This document shows, in pieces, positions 49,617 to 57,675 of a stretch of 64,000 nt of DNA. The notes below the pieces were generated by a model that saw only the letters and a list, made by a program, of their open reading frames with translations, did not search any database and had not been told where the DNA came from. Every line of letters begins with the position of its first letter. Positions within the stretch are counted from its first letter, which is position 1. A program made the translations under genes and the position numbers. This stretch comes from Kutzneria buriramensis (lineage in GTDB: Bacteria > Actinomycetota > Actinomycetes > Mycobacteriales > Pseudonocardiaceae), in the NCBI RefSeq assembly GCF_003387475.1, contig NZ_QUNO01000005.1:496001-560000 (forward strand), written 5' to 3'.

Positions 49617-50225
49617 ATGCCGCTGCGACGGGAACAGGTGGTCGAGGCCGCCCTGGAGCTGCTGGACGAGGTGGGGCTGGACGCCTTCACCACGCGAGCG
49701 CTCACCGAGCGGCTCGGCGTGCAGCGCGGCGCCCTGTACTGGCACGTCAAGAGCAAGCAGGAGCTGCTCGGCGCCGTCACCGAGCTGCTGCTCCGGCCGG
49801 TGTTCGCCGACACCGGCGAGGAGGAGCCGAACGTGTTCGACAACCTCGTCGAGTTCGCCCACCGGATGCGGGACGCCATGCTCGCCCACCGCGACGGCGC
49901 CCGCCTGGTCGCCGCGCACGTGACCGTCAGCGCGTCGGGACTCAAGCTGATGCAGCGCGTCTTGGCCGACTACGCCCGGCAGGGAATTCCCCTGCCGGTG
50001 GCCGCCCGCTGGGGCGACATCATCGCCAGCTACGTCACCGGCTACGTGCTCCAGGAGCAGACCGCCCCGGCCGAGATCGCCTTCGACCTCAGCGAGGCCA
50101 GCCCCGAGCTGCTCGAGATGCTCGGCGACCACCACCCGCCCAGCGCCGAGACCTTCGCCGCCTCGGTGGCGACGATCATCCTCGGCATGCGCGCCGAAGC
50201 CGCCACCCTCGCGAGTCCCGCCTAG
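49617..50225 (+). CDS. TetR-family regulator (TetR_C-type ligand domain)
   Basis: 202 residues; ATG 49617 follows GGAAAGGA. HTH: VVEAALELLDEVGLDAFTTRALTERLGVQRGALYWHVKSKQELL. The C-terminal domain resembles that of TetR itself and actinobacterial antibiotic-responsive relatives. It diverges from the glycosyltransferase across a perfect palindrome and is its probable repressor. It ends before an inverted-repeat element. Confidence 0.87.
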   Translation: MPLRREQVVEAALELLDEVGLDAFTTRALTERLGVQRGALYWHVKSKQELLGAVTELLLRPVFADTGEEEPNVFDNLVEFAHRMRDAMLAHRDGARLVAAHVTVSASGLKLMQRVLADYARQGIPLPVAARWGDIIASYVTGYVLQEQTAPAEIAFDLSEASPELLEMLGDHHPPSAETFAASVATIILGMRAEAATLASPA

Positions 50226-50232
50226 CGCCACA

Positions 50233-50349
50233 CCCCGGCGAGTCGCGCTCTGGGACACACCGAATGTGGGTTTCGGGCAGAACTGGGACCCGAGGCTTGG
50301 CTCTGCCTGAAACCCACATTCGGTGTGTCTGTGGGCGCGACTCGCGGGA
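50233..50349. repeat. Inverted-repeat intergenic element, copy 3 (full length)
   Basis: Left arm CCCCGGCGAGTCGCGCTC...GGACACACCGAATGTGGGTTTCGGGCAGA and, on the minus strand, right arm CGCGAGTCGCGCCC...AGACACACCGAATGTGGGTTTCAGGCAGA, each about 48 nt, enclose a 20-nt centre. It lies between convergent TetR and monooxygenase genes. It is the best preserved member of the family seen at 9.7 and 25.9 kb. Confidence 0.85.
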
Positions 50350-50354
50350 GTTCG

Positions 50355-51674
50355 TCAGGCGGCGCGGGTGGTGCGGAGGTCGTCGAGGAACTTGCGGCGG
50401 AGGGCGGGGATCCGGCTGGTGAGGCCGAAGAAGGTGCGGGCGGCCAGCAGGGCCAGGCGGCCGGTGACGGGACGGTAGAGCGGGTCGTCGCCGCTGGTGC
50501 CGTTGTTGTTCAGGGACTCCGCGACGCGGGCGAAGCCGTACGGGAGCATCTCCGCCTCGTAGTCCCCGACGGCCGTCAGCAGCGGCTTCTCGCCACGCGA
50601 AGCGGCGACGAGTTCCCGGCACAGCAGCGCGGCGTCCCGCAGGGCGGTGTTCGCGCCGACGCCCTGGCCCGGCGTCATGGTGTGAATGGCGTCGCCGAGC
50701 AGGGTGATGGTGGTGGTCGGCCACGGCTCCACCGGCTCGGAGGTGCCGATACGCAGGGCGAACGCGGCGTCCGGGTCGGAGAGTTCGAACAGCCGGCGCA
50801 GGTTGGGATGCCAGTTCCCGGCGGCCCGCAGCGCGGTGTCGATCAGCTCCCGACCGCGCTGCTTCTCCGCGCCGTCGGGGAAGTGCTGGTGCGAGCTCCA
50901 GATGGACAGGTTGATGTAGTCACGGGTGTTGTCGAACTGGAGCCCGGACCAGCTGTCCAACAGGGCCGCGTCGGCGGGGTTCTTGGGCCGGCCGTCGGCG
51001 TCCCACTTGAACTCCATGACGTGCAGCATGCCGATCATGCCCTTGGTGCCGAAGACCAGCGACAGCCCGTTGAGCACCTCGTCGCCGAGCAGGGCACGGG
51101 TCTCCGGGGTGAGCGCCGTCTTGGTGGCGATCGCGGTGACGCCGGTGTCGTGGATCTTCGCGTGCGGCAGGAACTGGCGGCGCACCGCCGAGCGGGTGCC
51201 GTCGGCGGCGACGAGGATGTCGCCGGTTGCGGAGCTGCCGTCGGCGAAGAACGCGGTGACCGTGCCGTCCGAGTTCTGCTCGTAGCGGGTGAAGACCTTG
51301 CCGTGGTGCACGACGTCGTCCATGCCGGTGAGCAGCACCTGCCGCAGGGTGGAACGGGACACAGACCGTTCGCTGTCGATCGCGTCGGTGCTGTCCGGGA
51401 GCGCGAAGCTCGCGGTGCTGCGCATCGACTGCGTGAGGATGTTGAAGTGCCGCGGGGTCCGGGCGCAGGTCGCGACGAAGGTGTCGAACAGTTCCGGCGG
51501 CAGGCACTGCCGGAGCGCGCGGTTGCCCGTCGGGTCGATGCCCACCCGATAGCCGTAGAGCCCGTCGCGGCGGGAGCCGTAGCGCTCGTACACCGCGACC
51601 GACACGCCCGCCCGTTTCAGGCCGTGGGCCAGGCACATCCCGCCGGTGCCGCCGCCAATGATGATCACACGCAT
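50355..51674 (-). CDS. FAD-dependent aromatic-type monooxygenase
   Basis: 439 residues from ATG 51674. PHBH fold: N-terminal VIIIGGGTGGMCLAHGLKRAGVSVAVYER, middle DILVAADGTRSAVRRQFLP (DG motif), and the second FAD motif TLLGDAIHTMTPGQGVGANTALRDAALLCREL. Relatives include tetracycline- and rifampicin-modifying enzymes and polyketide hydroxylases. It diverges from a MarR regulator in a locally AT-rich gap, suggesting inducible detoxification. Substrate unknown. Confidence 0.88.
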   Translation of the reverse strand: MRVIIIGGGTGGMCLAHGLKRAGVSVAVYERYGSRRDGLYGYRVGIDPTGNRALRQCLPPELFDTFVATCARTPRHFNILTQSMRSTASFALPDSTDAIDSERSVSRSTLRQVLLTGMDDVVHHGKVFTRYEQNSDGTVTAFFADGSSATGDILVAADGTRSAVRRQFLPHAKIHDTGVTAIATKTALTPETRALLGDEVLNGLSLVFGTKGMIGMLHVMEFKWDADGRPKNPADAALLDSWSGLQFDNTRDYINLSIWSSHQHFPDGAEKQRGRELIDTALRAAGNWHPNLRRLFELSDPDAAFALRIGTSEPVEPWPTTTITLLGDAIHTMTPGQGVGANTALRDAALLCRELVAASRGEKPLLTAVGDYEAEMLPYGFARVAESLNNNGTSGDDPLYRPVTGRLALLAARTFFGLTSRIPALRRKFLDDLRTTRAA

Positions 51675-51795
51675 GACAACCTCGATCGTCGTGTATCTCG
51701 ATTTTCGTGTAACTTAGTTTGAGAGCAAAGTCGCTCGAATGTCAAGCGATGTGCCGCCGGTTACCATGCGCTGGATCTTGAAAGCCGAGGAAGCG

Positions 51796-52290
51796 ATGCC
51801 GAACGAACTGGACGACGTGCTGGCCGACCTGGGCCGGGCCGTGCAGGCCTACCAGGCCGCGGTCGACGACTACGACCGCGAGACCGCCCGGCTGCTCGGG
51901 ATCAACGGCACCGACCTGCGGTGTCTCGAGCACTTGATCGACGCCGGCGAGCTCACCCCGCGAGAGCTCGGCGAGCGCCTCAACCTGGTCACCGGCAGCG
52001 TCACCGCGATGCTCGACCGCCTCGAGAAGCTGGACCTGCTCGCCCGCGCCCCGCACCCCGCCGACCGGCGCAAGGTCGTCGTCCGTCTCACCGACGCCGG
52101 CCGGCAGCGCTGCCTGGACCTGATCGCCCCGCTCATCGAGGACGGCGCGCGCGAGATCGGTTCGCGGTACGACGCCTCGCAGCTCCGGCTCGTCACCGAC
52201 TACCTGCGCACCAACACCGAGCTCCAGCGCCGGCACGTGCAACGGCTGCGCGACCAGGAGTCCCCGCCGGCGACTCGGCGAACACGCTGA
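51796..52290 (+). CDS. MarR-family regulator
   Basis: 164 residues from ATG 51796, chosen because GAGGAA precedes it; ATGs at 51739 and 51766 are in frame but lack such a site. Winged HTH: LTPRELGERLNLVTGSVTAMLDRLEKLDLLARAPHPADRRKVVVRLTDAG. Divergent from the FAD monooxygenase and probably its repressor. The AT-rich 120-bp gap has no clear long palindrome. Confidence 0.87.
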   Translation: MPNELDDVLADLGRAVQAYQAAVDDYDRETARLLGINGTDLRCLEHLIDAGELTPRELGERLNLVTGSVTAMLDRLEKLDLLARAPHPADRRKVVVRLTDAGRQRCLDLIAPLIEDGAREIGSRYDASQLRLVTDYLRTNTELQRRHVQRLRDQESPPATRRTR

Positions 52291-52389
52291 GCGGCCGCCA
52301 GACCGAACCGGCGGCAAGGCCGCGTTCGGCCGCGGTGCGGAGACCTGGGTACTGAACTTCCTCGACCGGGCCGAGCCGATCTTGAGCGA

Positions 52390-52410
52390 GCAGCCCCCGA
52401 ATCAATCCAA
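52390..52410. repeat. 21-bp repeat matching 25947-25967
   Basis: GCAGCCCCCGAATCAATCC and two more bases match the 25.9-kb copy exactly; a 16-bp inverted copy is at 26049-26064. It lies at the edge of a decayed region, between a MarR gene and two pseudogenes. No inverted partner is found here. The 100 bases before it hold a protein-like but unrecognised stretch (AFGRGAETWVLNFLDRAEP). Confidence 0.6.
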
Positions 52411-52477
52411 GTCGTCGGCGGGGGCCGACCACAGGACCCCAGTGATGTTGCCACGAGCACGTAAGAGAGCCTCTTGA

Positions 52478-53075
52478 CGATCCTGCGGCGCCGAACCGCT
52501 GCTGCGCGGCCCGGAACAGCAGACGTGGCTCGCGAGGCTGACGCTGGAACAGGCGAGGCTGCTCCGCGAACCCACTGAGGAGCTGCTGGACCGCCTGGCC
52601 CCGGAGGACGGCCCGGCGACGCTGGCACTGGTCGTGGTCCGCAACGGCCACGACACCGCGAGGATCTCCGACATCGCGCGACGACTGTCCACAAGCGACG
52701 ATCCCTGGCGGCGGGCCGCCGGCGAGTTGCTGCACGGCTATGGCGCCTCCGAGCTCAGCGACGGCAACGGGGCCAAGGCGGAGGGCCACTTCGCCCGGGC
52801 GGCAACGGAATTCCGCGAGCTGGGCGATCGGATCGGCGTCACCGTGGAGCTCGACACCAACGAGGCCCCGGACCAGTTCCGCGCTCTGCTGCGCATGAAC
52901 TACGCCCAAACCCTTGCCGCGACAGGCCAAACCGAGGAGGCCGGCCGACAGCACCGATAAGCGGTCGACCTGGCCATGCGCACGAAGGACGCGCCCGGCC
53001 GCGCAACCGTCCTCGAGGCGCAGGCGGAGTGGTACGAGCAGGCCGCCGCGCTCCAGGGCCACCGAACTCCGAGGC
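52478..53075 (+). pseudogene. Remnant of a TPR-containing (AfsR/LuxR-type) regulator
   Basis: One frame reads WLARLTLEQARLLREPTEELL, RRAAGELLHGYGASELSDG, AEGHFARAATEFRELGDRIGVT and ALLRMNYAQTLAATGQTEEAGRQHR, TPR-like helices as in the C-terminal half of large actinobacterial regulators. A TAA at 52958-52960 interrupts it; the same frame continues AVDLAMRTKDAPGRATVLEAQAEW. There is no N-terminal ATPase or DNA-binding domain and a stop lies just upstream. It is a truncated, nonsense-bearing fragment. Confidence 0.65.
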
Positions 53076-53096
53076 TGAGCTACCAGCGCGCCCCAG

Positions 53097-54020
53097 TTAC
53101 TGCCGGACGTCCCCCGGGTCGGTGGCGATCATCCCGATGTACCCGTCCGGCGCGCGGTCGCCGGCGCGCAGCGCGCCGGGATTCACCCCGGTGTCCACGG
53201 ACAGCTTGCTGCTCCGGTAGTTCACGCCGAGCTGCCGCAGTGCCGGGTTGCCGCGGTCCATCACGCCGCGATCGAACAGCTCGGTGCTGATGCCGAGCAC
53301 GTCCGCGGCGACCGGCAGCCGCTCGTCCTCGTAGCTGTCCAACAGCTCCTCCGAACCGTCGGCCAGCTTCCAGCCGAGGTTGTGCGCGTCCTGCACACCC
53401 GTGTTGAGGCCCCGCCCGCCGGCCGGCGTGTGCACGTGCGCGGCGTCGCCGGCCAGGAACACCCGCCCGACCGGTACCGGTCCGCCATGCGAACGTTCGC
53501 ACGCCACTGGGTGGACCACCCACGTCGGTCAGCGCGAAACCCGTTGTCTCCAGCACCAACGCGGCCAGATCCGGCACGTCGTACCGCGGCGTCGTCAGCT
53601 GGAAGGTGTCGGTGCCGACCAGCGGGCACGGCCCCAGCACCGGTCCGTCCTCCCCCACCCAGACGTGCCAGTGGTCCAGGCCGGCCACCCGCACGTCGGC
53701 GATGAGCATCCGGTGCTGCTCCAACGTCTCCCCGGCGAAGCCGACGCCGATCTCCTTGCGCACCACGCTCCGCCCGCCGTCGGCGCCGACCAGGTACCGC
53801 GCGCGCACCGCCTCGTCGCCCAGCAGCGCGCTGACACCGTTGTCGGCCTGGGCTAACGACGTCAGCTCGAGGGTGCGGGGCTGGATGCCCTTGCCGCGGG
53901 AGCCGGCGAAGTCGCCGGGATCGCGGTCGACGATGCGGTGCGCGACGCCACGGCGGGCCAGCTCGATGGCGAGGGTGAGGCCGGTCGGCCGGCCCCGATG
54001 ATCAGGATTTCGGTGTCCAC
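53097..54020 (-). pseudogene. Frameshifted FAD-dependent monooxygenase
   Basis: The start VDTEILIIGAG is followed by loss of one C (GGCCGACC for GGCCCGACC), then TGLTLAIELARRGVAHRIVDRD in the next frame. RGKGIQPRTLEL joins directly to TSLAQADNGVSA, a deletion of roughly 70 residues. Two more frame changes occur around GWSTQWRANVRMADRY before GRVFLAGDAAHVHTPAGGRGLNTGVQDAHNLGWKLA. The intact family hydroxylates polyketides or rifamycins. At least three frameshifts and one deletion make it non-functional. Confidence 0.85.
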
Positions 54021-54066
54021 GGCGCACACCGCGCGCGGTGGCTGTCAGGTCACCGACAGACCGCTG

Positions 54067-54873
54067 TCAGCGCCGGCCGGTGTCGATCAGGAAGTCCTCG
54101 AACAGGTTCGGCAGGTACGCCACGAGCAGGCCGAGCCCGGAGAACGCGCCGCCGACCGGGTTGAGCCGGGACAGCGCCCACGCGAAGGCGCAGCCGCGAT
54201 AGGCCGGCACCGGCGTGCCGACATCGGTGAACCAGCTCAGGAACGGCATCCGCAGCTCGCGGATCGCCGGGTTCATCAGCGGGCCGCCCAGCGCGAGCAG
54301 CGCCGTCGGCTCGTTGCGCATGACCCAGCGGTAGACCTGGGAGAACTGGTAGAACCGCCACTCGGCGGCGGAGGGGGCGACGCCGAGCGTGCGGGCCAGC
54401 GCCACGCCGTGCTCGGTGGCGGCCTGCTCGGCCCGGCTCCAGGCGGCGTCGTGCACGCTGCGCCGGTCCAGCTCGCCGTCGCTGAGCCTGCGTAAGTAGC
54501 TAGCCCATTCGGCCGAACCGGGATTGCCGTGGGTGTCCTCGCTCAGCCCCAGCGCGATGGCCGTGCCGCGCTGGAGACCCTCCAGAATGGACGCGTCCAC
54601 AATGGACATCCAGCTGCCCGGCCGGGCCAACTCGTTGTCCCGGAAGAATTCGAGCACACCTTCGATGTTTCGCCATCGACCAGGCTCGATGTCCAGCCGG
54701 CCGGCGAAGTCGGACTGCACCTCGCGCAGGAAGTCCAGGCGGTCGGCCACGTGCAGGTGGTCGAGCTCGGCGAGGGTGCGGCCGAGCGGGCGCGCCGGCG
54801 CTCTGCGGGCGCGCGGGACCGCGACCGGCGCGACGCGCACGCAGGCATCGGCCATCACACTTCGGGCGTACAC
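54067..54873 (-). CDS. Unknown 268-residue protein
   Basis: GTG 54873 is chosen because GGGGAG lies 8 nt upstream; ATG 54855 is an alternative. I do not recognise a family. The protein is predicted mostly helical: a basic N-terminus (VPRARRAPARPLGR), LAELDHLHVADRLDFLREVQ, a tryptophan-rich RWRNIEGVLEFF, SAEWRFYQFSQVYRWVMRNEP, and a glycine-rich hydrophobic end (GGAFSGLGLLVAYLPNLFEDFL). No signal peptide, no metal or nucleotide motif. Codon bias is normal for the window, so it is probably real. Confidence 0.6.
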   Translation of the reverse strand: MYARSVMADACVRVAPVAVPRARRAPARPLGRTLAELDHLHVADRLDFLREVQSDFAGRLDIEPGRWRNIEGVLEFFRDNELARPGSWMSIVDASILEGLQRGTAIALGLSEDTHGNPGSAEWASYLRRLSDGELDRRSVHDAAWSRAEQAATEHGVALARTLGVAPSAAEWRFYQFSQVYRWVMRNEPTALLALGGPLMNPAIRELRMPFLSWFTDVGTPVPAYRGCAFAWALSRLNPVGGAFSGLGLLVAYLPNLFEDFLIDTGRR

Positions 54874-55187
54874 CAGAACAGCTCCCCGGCTACAGGTCCA
54901 GACAACGCCCGAAAATCGTATCCGCCCCGAATGGGTGCTCCTGTCGTCACATCGGGGGAACCGCTACCGCCGACCAGCCGATCTTGGAGAAACCGCAGGT
55001 CACCGAATCTGTCTAGTGTGGTCGGTCACTCGCCATCCTTGAAAAACCTTGGCGTGGCGCGGGAAGATCGCCACGTACGGTGTGGCAACGGTCAACGGAG
55101 CGCACCGATCCGCTCACGGTTCGGCCAAGCGGCCTGCCTCCACAATGGACAGCGAAGGATGTCAGCCATCGGTCCGTCTGGGCTAAG
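54874..55187. other. 314-bp gene-free region
   Basis: No frame here has a good start, ribosome binding site and codon bias together. It is less GC-rich than its surroundings and should hold the promoter of the 268-residue protein at its left end. I see no strong hairpin or palindrome. Confidence 0.4.
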
Positions 55188-55556
55188 TCAGCGCTGGAAC
55201 CGATAGACCGCGGCGCCCCGCGAGTGCTCGGCGCGGCGGGCGTACCGATGCAGGAACGCGTCGATGGACGCGCGCGTGCGAGTGAGCGCGGCGGCGGACT
55301 CGGCGAGCACCGCGGCCCCGTTGGCGGTCAGGTGGTACATGCGTCTGGCCGGTCCCGGTGTGGCGGTGGTCCAGCTCGAGCAGACCAGCCCGGCCCGTTC
55401 CAGGTTGCGCAGCGCGCGATAGATGCCGCTGGCGTCGTTGTCCACGCCGCACAACAGGCGCAGCCGCTCGATGAGCTCGTAGCCGTGATCCGGCCGCTCG
55501 TCGAGCAACAGCAGCAGGCACGGCTGGACGAAGTTGCGCGGTTCCCCCTCGCGCAT
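55188..55556 (-). CDS. PadR-family regulator
   Basis: 122 residues; ATG 55556 has GAGG 8 nt upstream. PadR winged HTH: FVQPCLLLLLDERPDHGYELIERL, SGIYRALRNLERAGLVCSSW, then the beta-wing RRMYHLTANGAAVLAESAAAL and a C-terminal dimerisation helix. No transporter or enzyme is adjacent in the same direction, so its target is unclear; the divergent GAF-ANTAR gene is the closest. Confidence 0.85.
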   Translation of the reverse strand: MREGEPRNFVQPCLLLLLDERPDHGYELIERLRLLCGVDNDASGIYRALRNLERAGLVCSSWTTATPGPARRMYHLTANGAAVLAESAAALTRTRASIDAFLHRYARRAEHSRGAAVYRFQR

Positions 55557-55816
55557 CAGGCGACCTCGCCCGCTGAATTCATGACGGCCTCCACGTCGAA
55601 TTCTCGCCCGTGACCCCGACCAAGGATAAAACCGAATGGCTGCCCCGCACAGGGACACCGCCGCGTCCAATCGGGTACCGCGCAACCCGCGTTCACCGGG
55701 ATTATCAAGGATGCAGCCGCCGAAAGGTAGAACGGGATTGGGCCGACCGGAACAACCGCAACCCATTTGGCCTGATAACCTGCGGCGGCCGCGGACGGCA
55801 CAGGTACGGTTCAACG

Positions 55817-56551
55817 ATGACCGCGATGTCCCCGGCGCGGCTGGCGGAAACGTTCGCCCGCATCGCCGATACCCTGGTCGACGACTTCGACCATGCCGAG
55901 TTCGCACGATTCCTGGCCGCCCGGGCGCGGGAAACGTTGCAGGTCCCCGCGGTCGGTGCGGTTCTCGTCGATCACCGGGGAGAGCCGCACATCGGACACG
56001 ACGCGGCGGATCGGCTCGCCGCCTCGCCATTGTGGCCGCTGCTGCGCGGCGACGGCCCGAGCATGGAGTGCCACCGCACCGGAACCGCGATCGCGGTGCC
56101 GGACACCGACCAGCGAAACAACCGATGGAACCGTTTTCTGACGGAGGCTCGGGCGGCCGGCTTCGGCTCCCTGACGGCCGTGCCCTTACGCGTGCGGGAA
56201 ACCACGATCGGGGCCTTGACGCTGCTGCGGACGGAGCGGGGAACGCTGTCGGATCAGGACCACCGAATCGCCGAGGCGATGGCGCTCGCGGCCGCCGCGG
56301 GCGTGCGCAGACTTGGGGAGCTGACGCAGGCGCAAACGCTCGCCGCGCAGCTCCAGACCGCGTTCAGCAGCCGAATAGTGATCGAGCAAGCCAAAGGCGT
56401 GCTGGCGGAACGGCACGGCAGCAGCGTGGACGGCGCATTCGGCGCCCTTCGCGAGTACGCCAGGCGGCGCAACCTGCGACTCGCCGAGCTCGCGAACGCC
56501 GTGGTCACCGGATCGGAGCAGGTGCCGCCGCTGCCGCCGGCATCGAAGTGA
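55817..56551 (+). CDS. GAF-ANTAR RNA-binding antiterminator
   Basis: 244 residues from ATG 55817; the upstream AGGTACGG is a poor ribosome binding site. A GAF domain covers about residues 10-160 (VPAVGAVLVDHRGEPHIG, FGSLTAVPLRVRETTIGALTLLR) and an ANTAR domain about 175-235 (SRIVIEQAKGVLAERHGSSVDGAFGALREYARRRNLRLAELA). ANTAR proteins bind paired RNA hairpins and prevent termination; the GAF part senses a ligand or redox state. Target RNAs are not evident here. Confidence 0.9.
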   Translation: MTAMSPARLAETFARIADTLVDDFDHAEFARFLAARARETLQVPAVGAVLVDHRGEPHIGHDAADRLAASPLWPLLRGDGPSMECHRTGTAIAVPDTDQRNNRWNRFLTEARAAGFGSLTAVPLRVRETTIGALTLLRTERGTLSDQDHRIAEAMALAAAAGVRRLGELTQAQTLAAQLQTAFSSRIVIEQAKGVLAERHGSSVDGAFGALREYARRRNLRLAELANAVVTGSEQVPPLPPASK

Positions 56552-56707
56552 TCTTCGTCCTGATGGGTTGCGACCCTAATTCCGGCGGTGCAAAGTTGAG
56601 CCTGAATGGCCGAATTCACCGTGCATTGTCGACGGCGCTCGCCCTTCGAACCGCTCCGGACCCTGGCGGATCACCACTTTTCGTGAGATGCACCAGGGAG
56701 GTGTGCC

Positions 56708-57559
56708 GTGTCCGGGTGGGTGTCCGTCTCGGCCCGGCGGTCCGCGTACACCGGTGAGCCGCTGACCCGGGTCAACGCCGCCGTCGGCGACCTCGCGGGC
56801 CACGGACTCGACTTCTGCTCGGCCGGCCAGCGCCGGTTCCGCGCCCTGCTCGCGCTGCTGGCCTGCAACTCCGACACCACCGAGAACCAGCTGACCCGCT
56901 GGCAGCTGGACTGGTCCGTGGCGGGGCGAATCACCTACTCCCCCGAGCAGCACGCGCTCGTCGTGCTCACGCCCATCCCGCACCTGCTGGCGTCGGCCGC
57001 GCTGGTGCACCCGGATCCGGTGCGGCGCCAGGGTTTGCCCGGTCTGCGGCCGCTGAACGCGCATCCCGAGGGACTGTGGTTCCGGATGCGGCACGTGCCG
57101 ACACGCACGCTGCTGCGCATCGAAGCCGTCGAATCCGAGGCGGCGGCGGTGCATCCGCAGGTGCCGATCGCCTGGGAGATCGCCAGTCGCAGCTGGGAGA
57201 TGCTGCCCGAGGAGGACGTGGCGCTGCGATCGGTGCCGCCGATGCACGTGGACGCCGAGCAGCTGCTGGCCGCGGTGCTGGTGCGGCTGGGCACCGACGA
57301 GCCGGACGGGCGCTGGCACGTGGGCGCGACGCTGGCGCGGGCACACCAGCGGGGCACGGCGTCGCCGCTGCGTTCGTTGTGGGGCCGGGGGCGGCACTGG
57401 CAGCTCGCCTGTCGCGACCGCGCCACCGTCGCGGGCCTGTGCGCGGCGCTGACGGGGCCGGAGATCGGCCTGGCCGGGGCGGTGCCGCTGGAGCGCACGC
57501 GGTCCACGGCGTTGATCGGCCACCGGGAGGCCACGCTGCGGCTGGTCGGTCCCGGATAG
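56708..57559 (+). CDS. Unknown actinobacterial protein, 283 residues
   Basis: GTG 56708 follows GGGAGG by 6 nt. No family is recognised. The protein is soluble, mixed alpha/beta: SGWVSVSARRSAYTGEPLTRV, RRFRALLALLACN, ITYSPEQHALVVLTPIPHLLA, RPLNAHPEGLWFRMRHV, and a C-terminal RGRHWQLACRDRATVAGLCAALTG. No signal peptide or transmembrane helix. It is upstream of nagA but has its own spacing of about 115 bp to it, so operon membership is doubtful. Confidence 0.65.
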   Translation: MSGWVSVSARRSAYTGEPLTRVNAAVGDLAGHGLDFCSAGQRRFRALLALLACNSDTTENQLTRWQLDWSVAGRITYSPEQHALVVLTPIPHLLASAALVHPDPVRRQGLPGLRPLNAHPEGLWFRMRHVPTRTLLRIEAVESEAAAVHPQVPIAWEIASRSWEMLPEEDVALRSVPPMHVDAEQLLAAVLVRLGTDEPDGRWHVGATLARAHQRGTASPLRSLWGRGRHWQLACRDRATVAGLCAALTGPEIGLAGAVPLERTRSTALIGHREATLRLVGPG

Positions 57560-57605
57560 CGGGCCGATCGGCCCGGACCTCGTGTGCACGGCACCGCTTC
57601 CGATA

Positions 57606-57618
57606 AGGTCTATACCAA
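57606..57618 (+). promoter_or_regulatory. DasR-like element before nagA
   Basis: AGGTCTATACCAA carries the same core GGTCTATACC as the site before the LPMO gene (35273-35282). It lies about 57 bp upstream of the nagA start. nagA is a classical DasR target in Streptomyces, which supports the call, though the outer bases are poorer than at 35.3 kb. Confidence 0.7.
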
Positions 57619-57675
57619 TACCGCCAAGCTGCCGTGGCGGCAGTCGGACCCTGACGCCTAGTCCAGGAGGCACCC

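Noticed and set aside
55636-56757. Long plus-strand frame overlapping the GAF-ANTAR gene
   Set aside because: Arg/Gly-rich frame without domain features. The GAF-ANTAR frame has clear motifs and normal codon bias.
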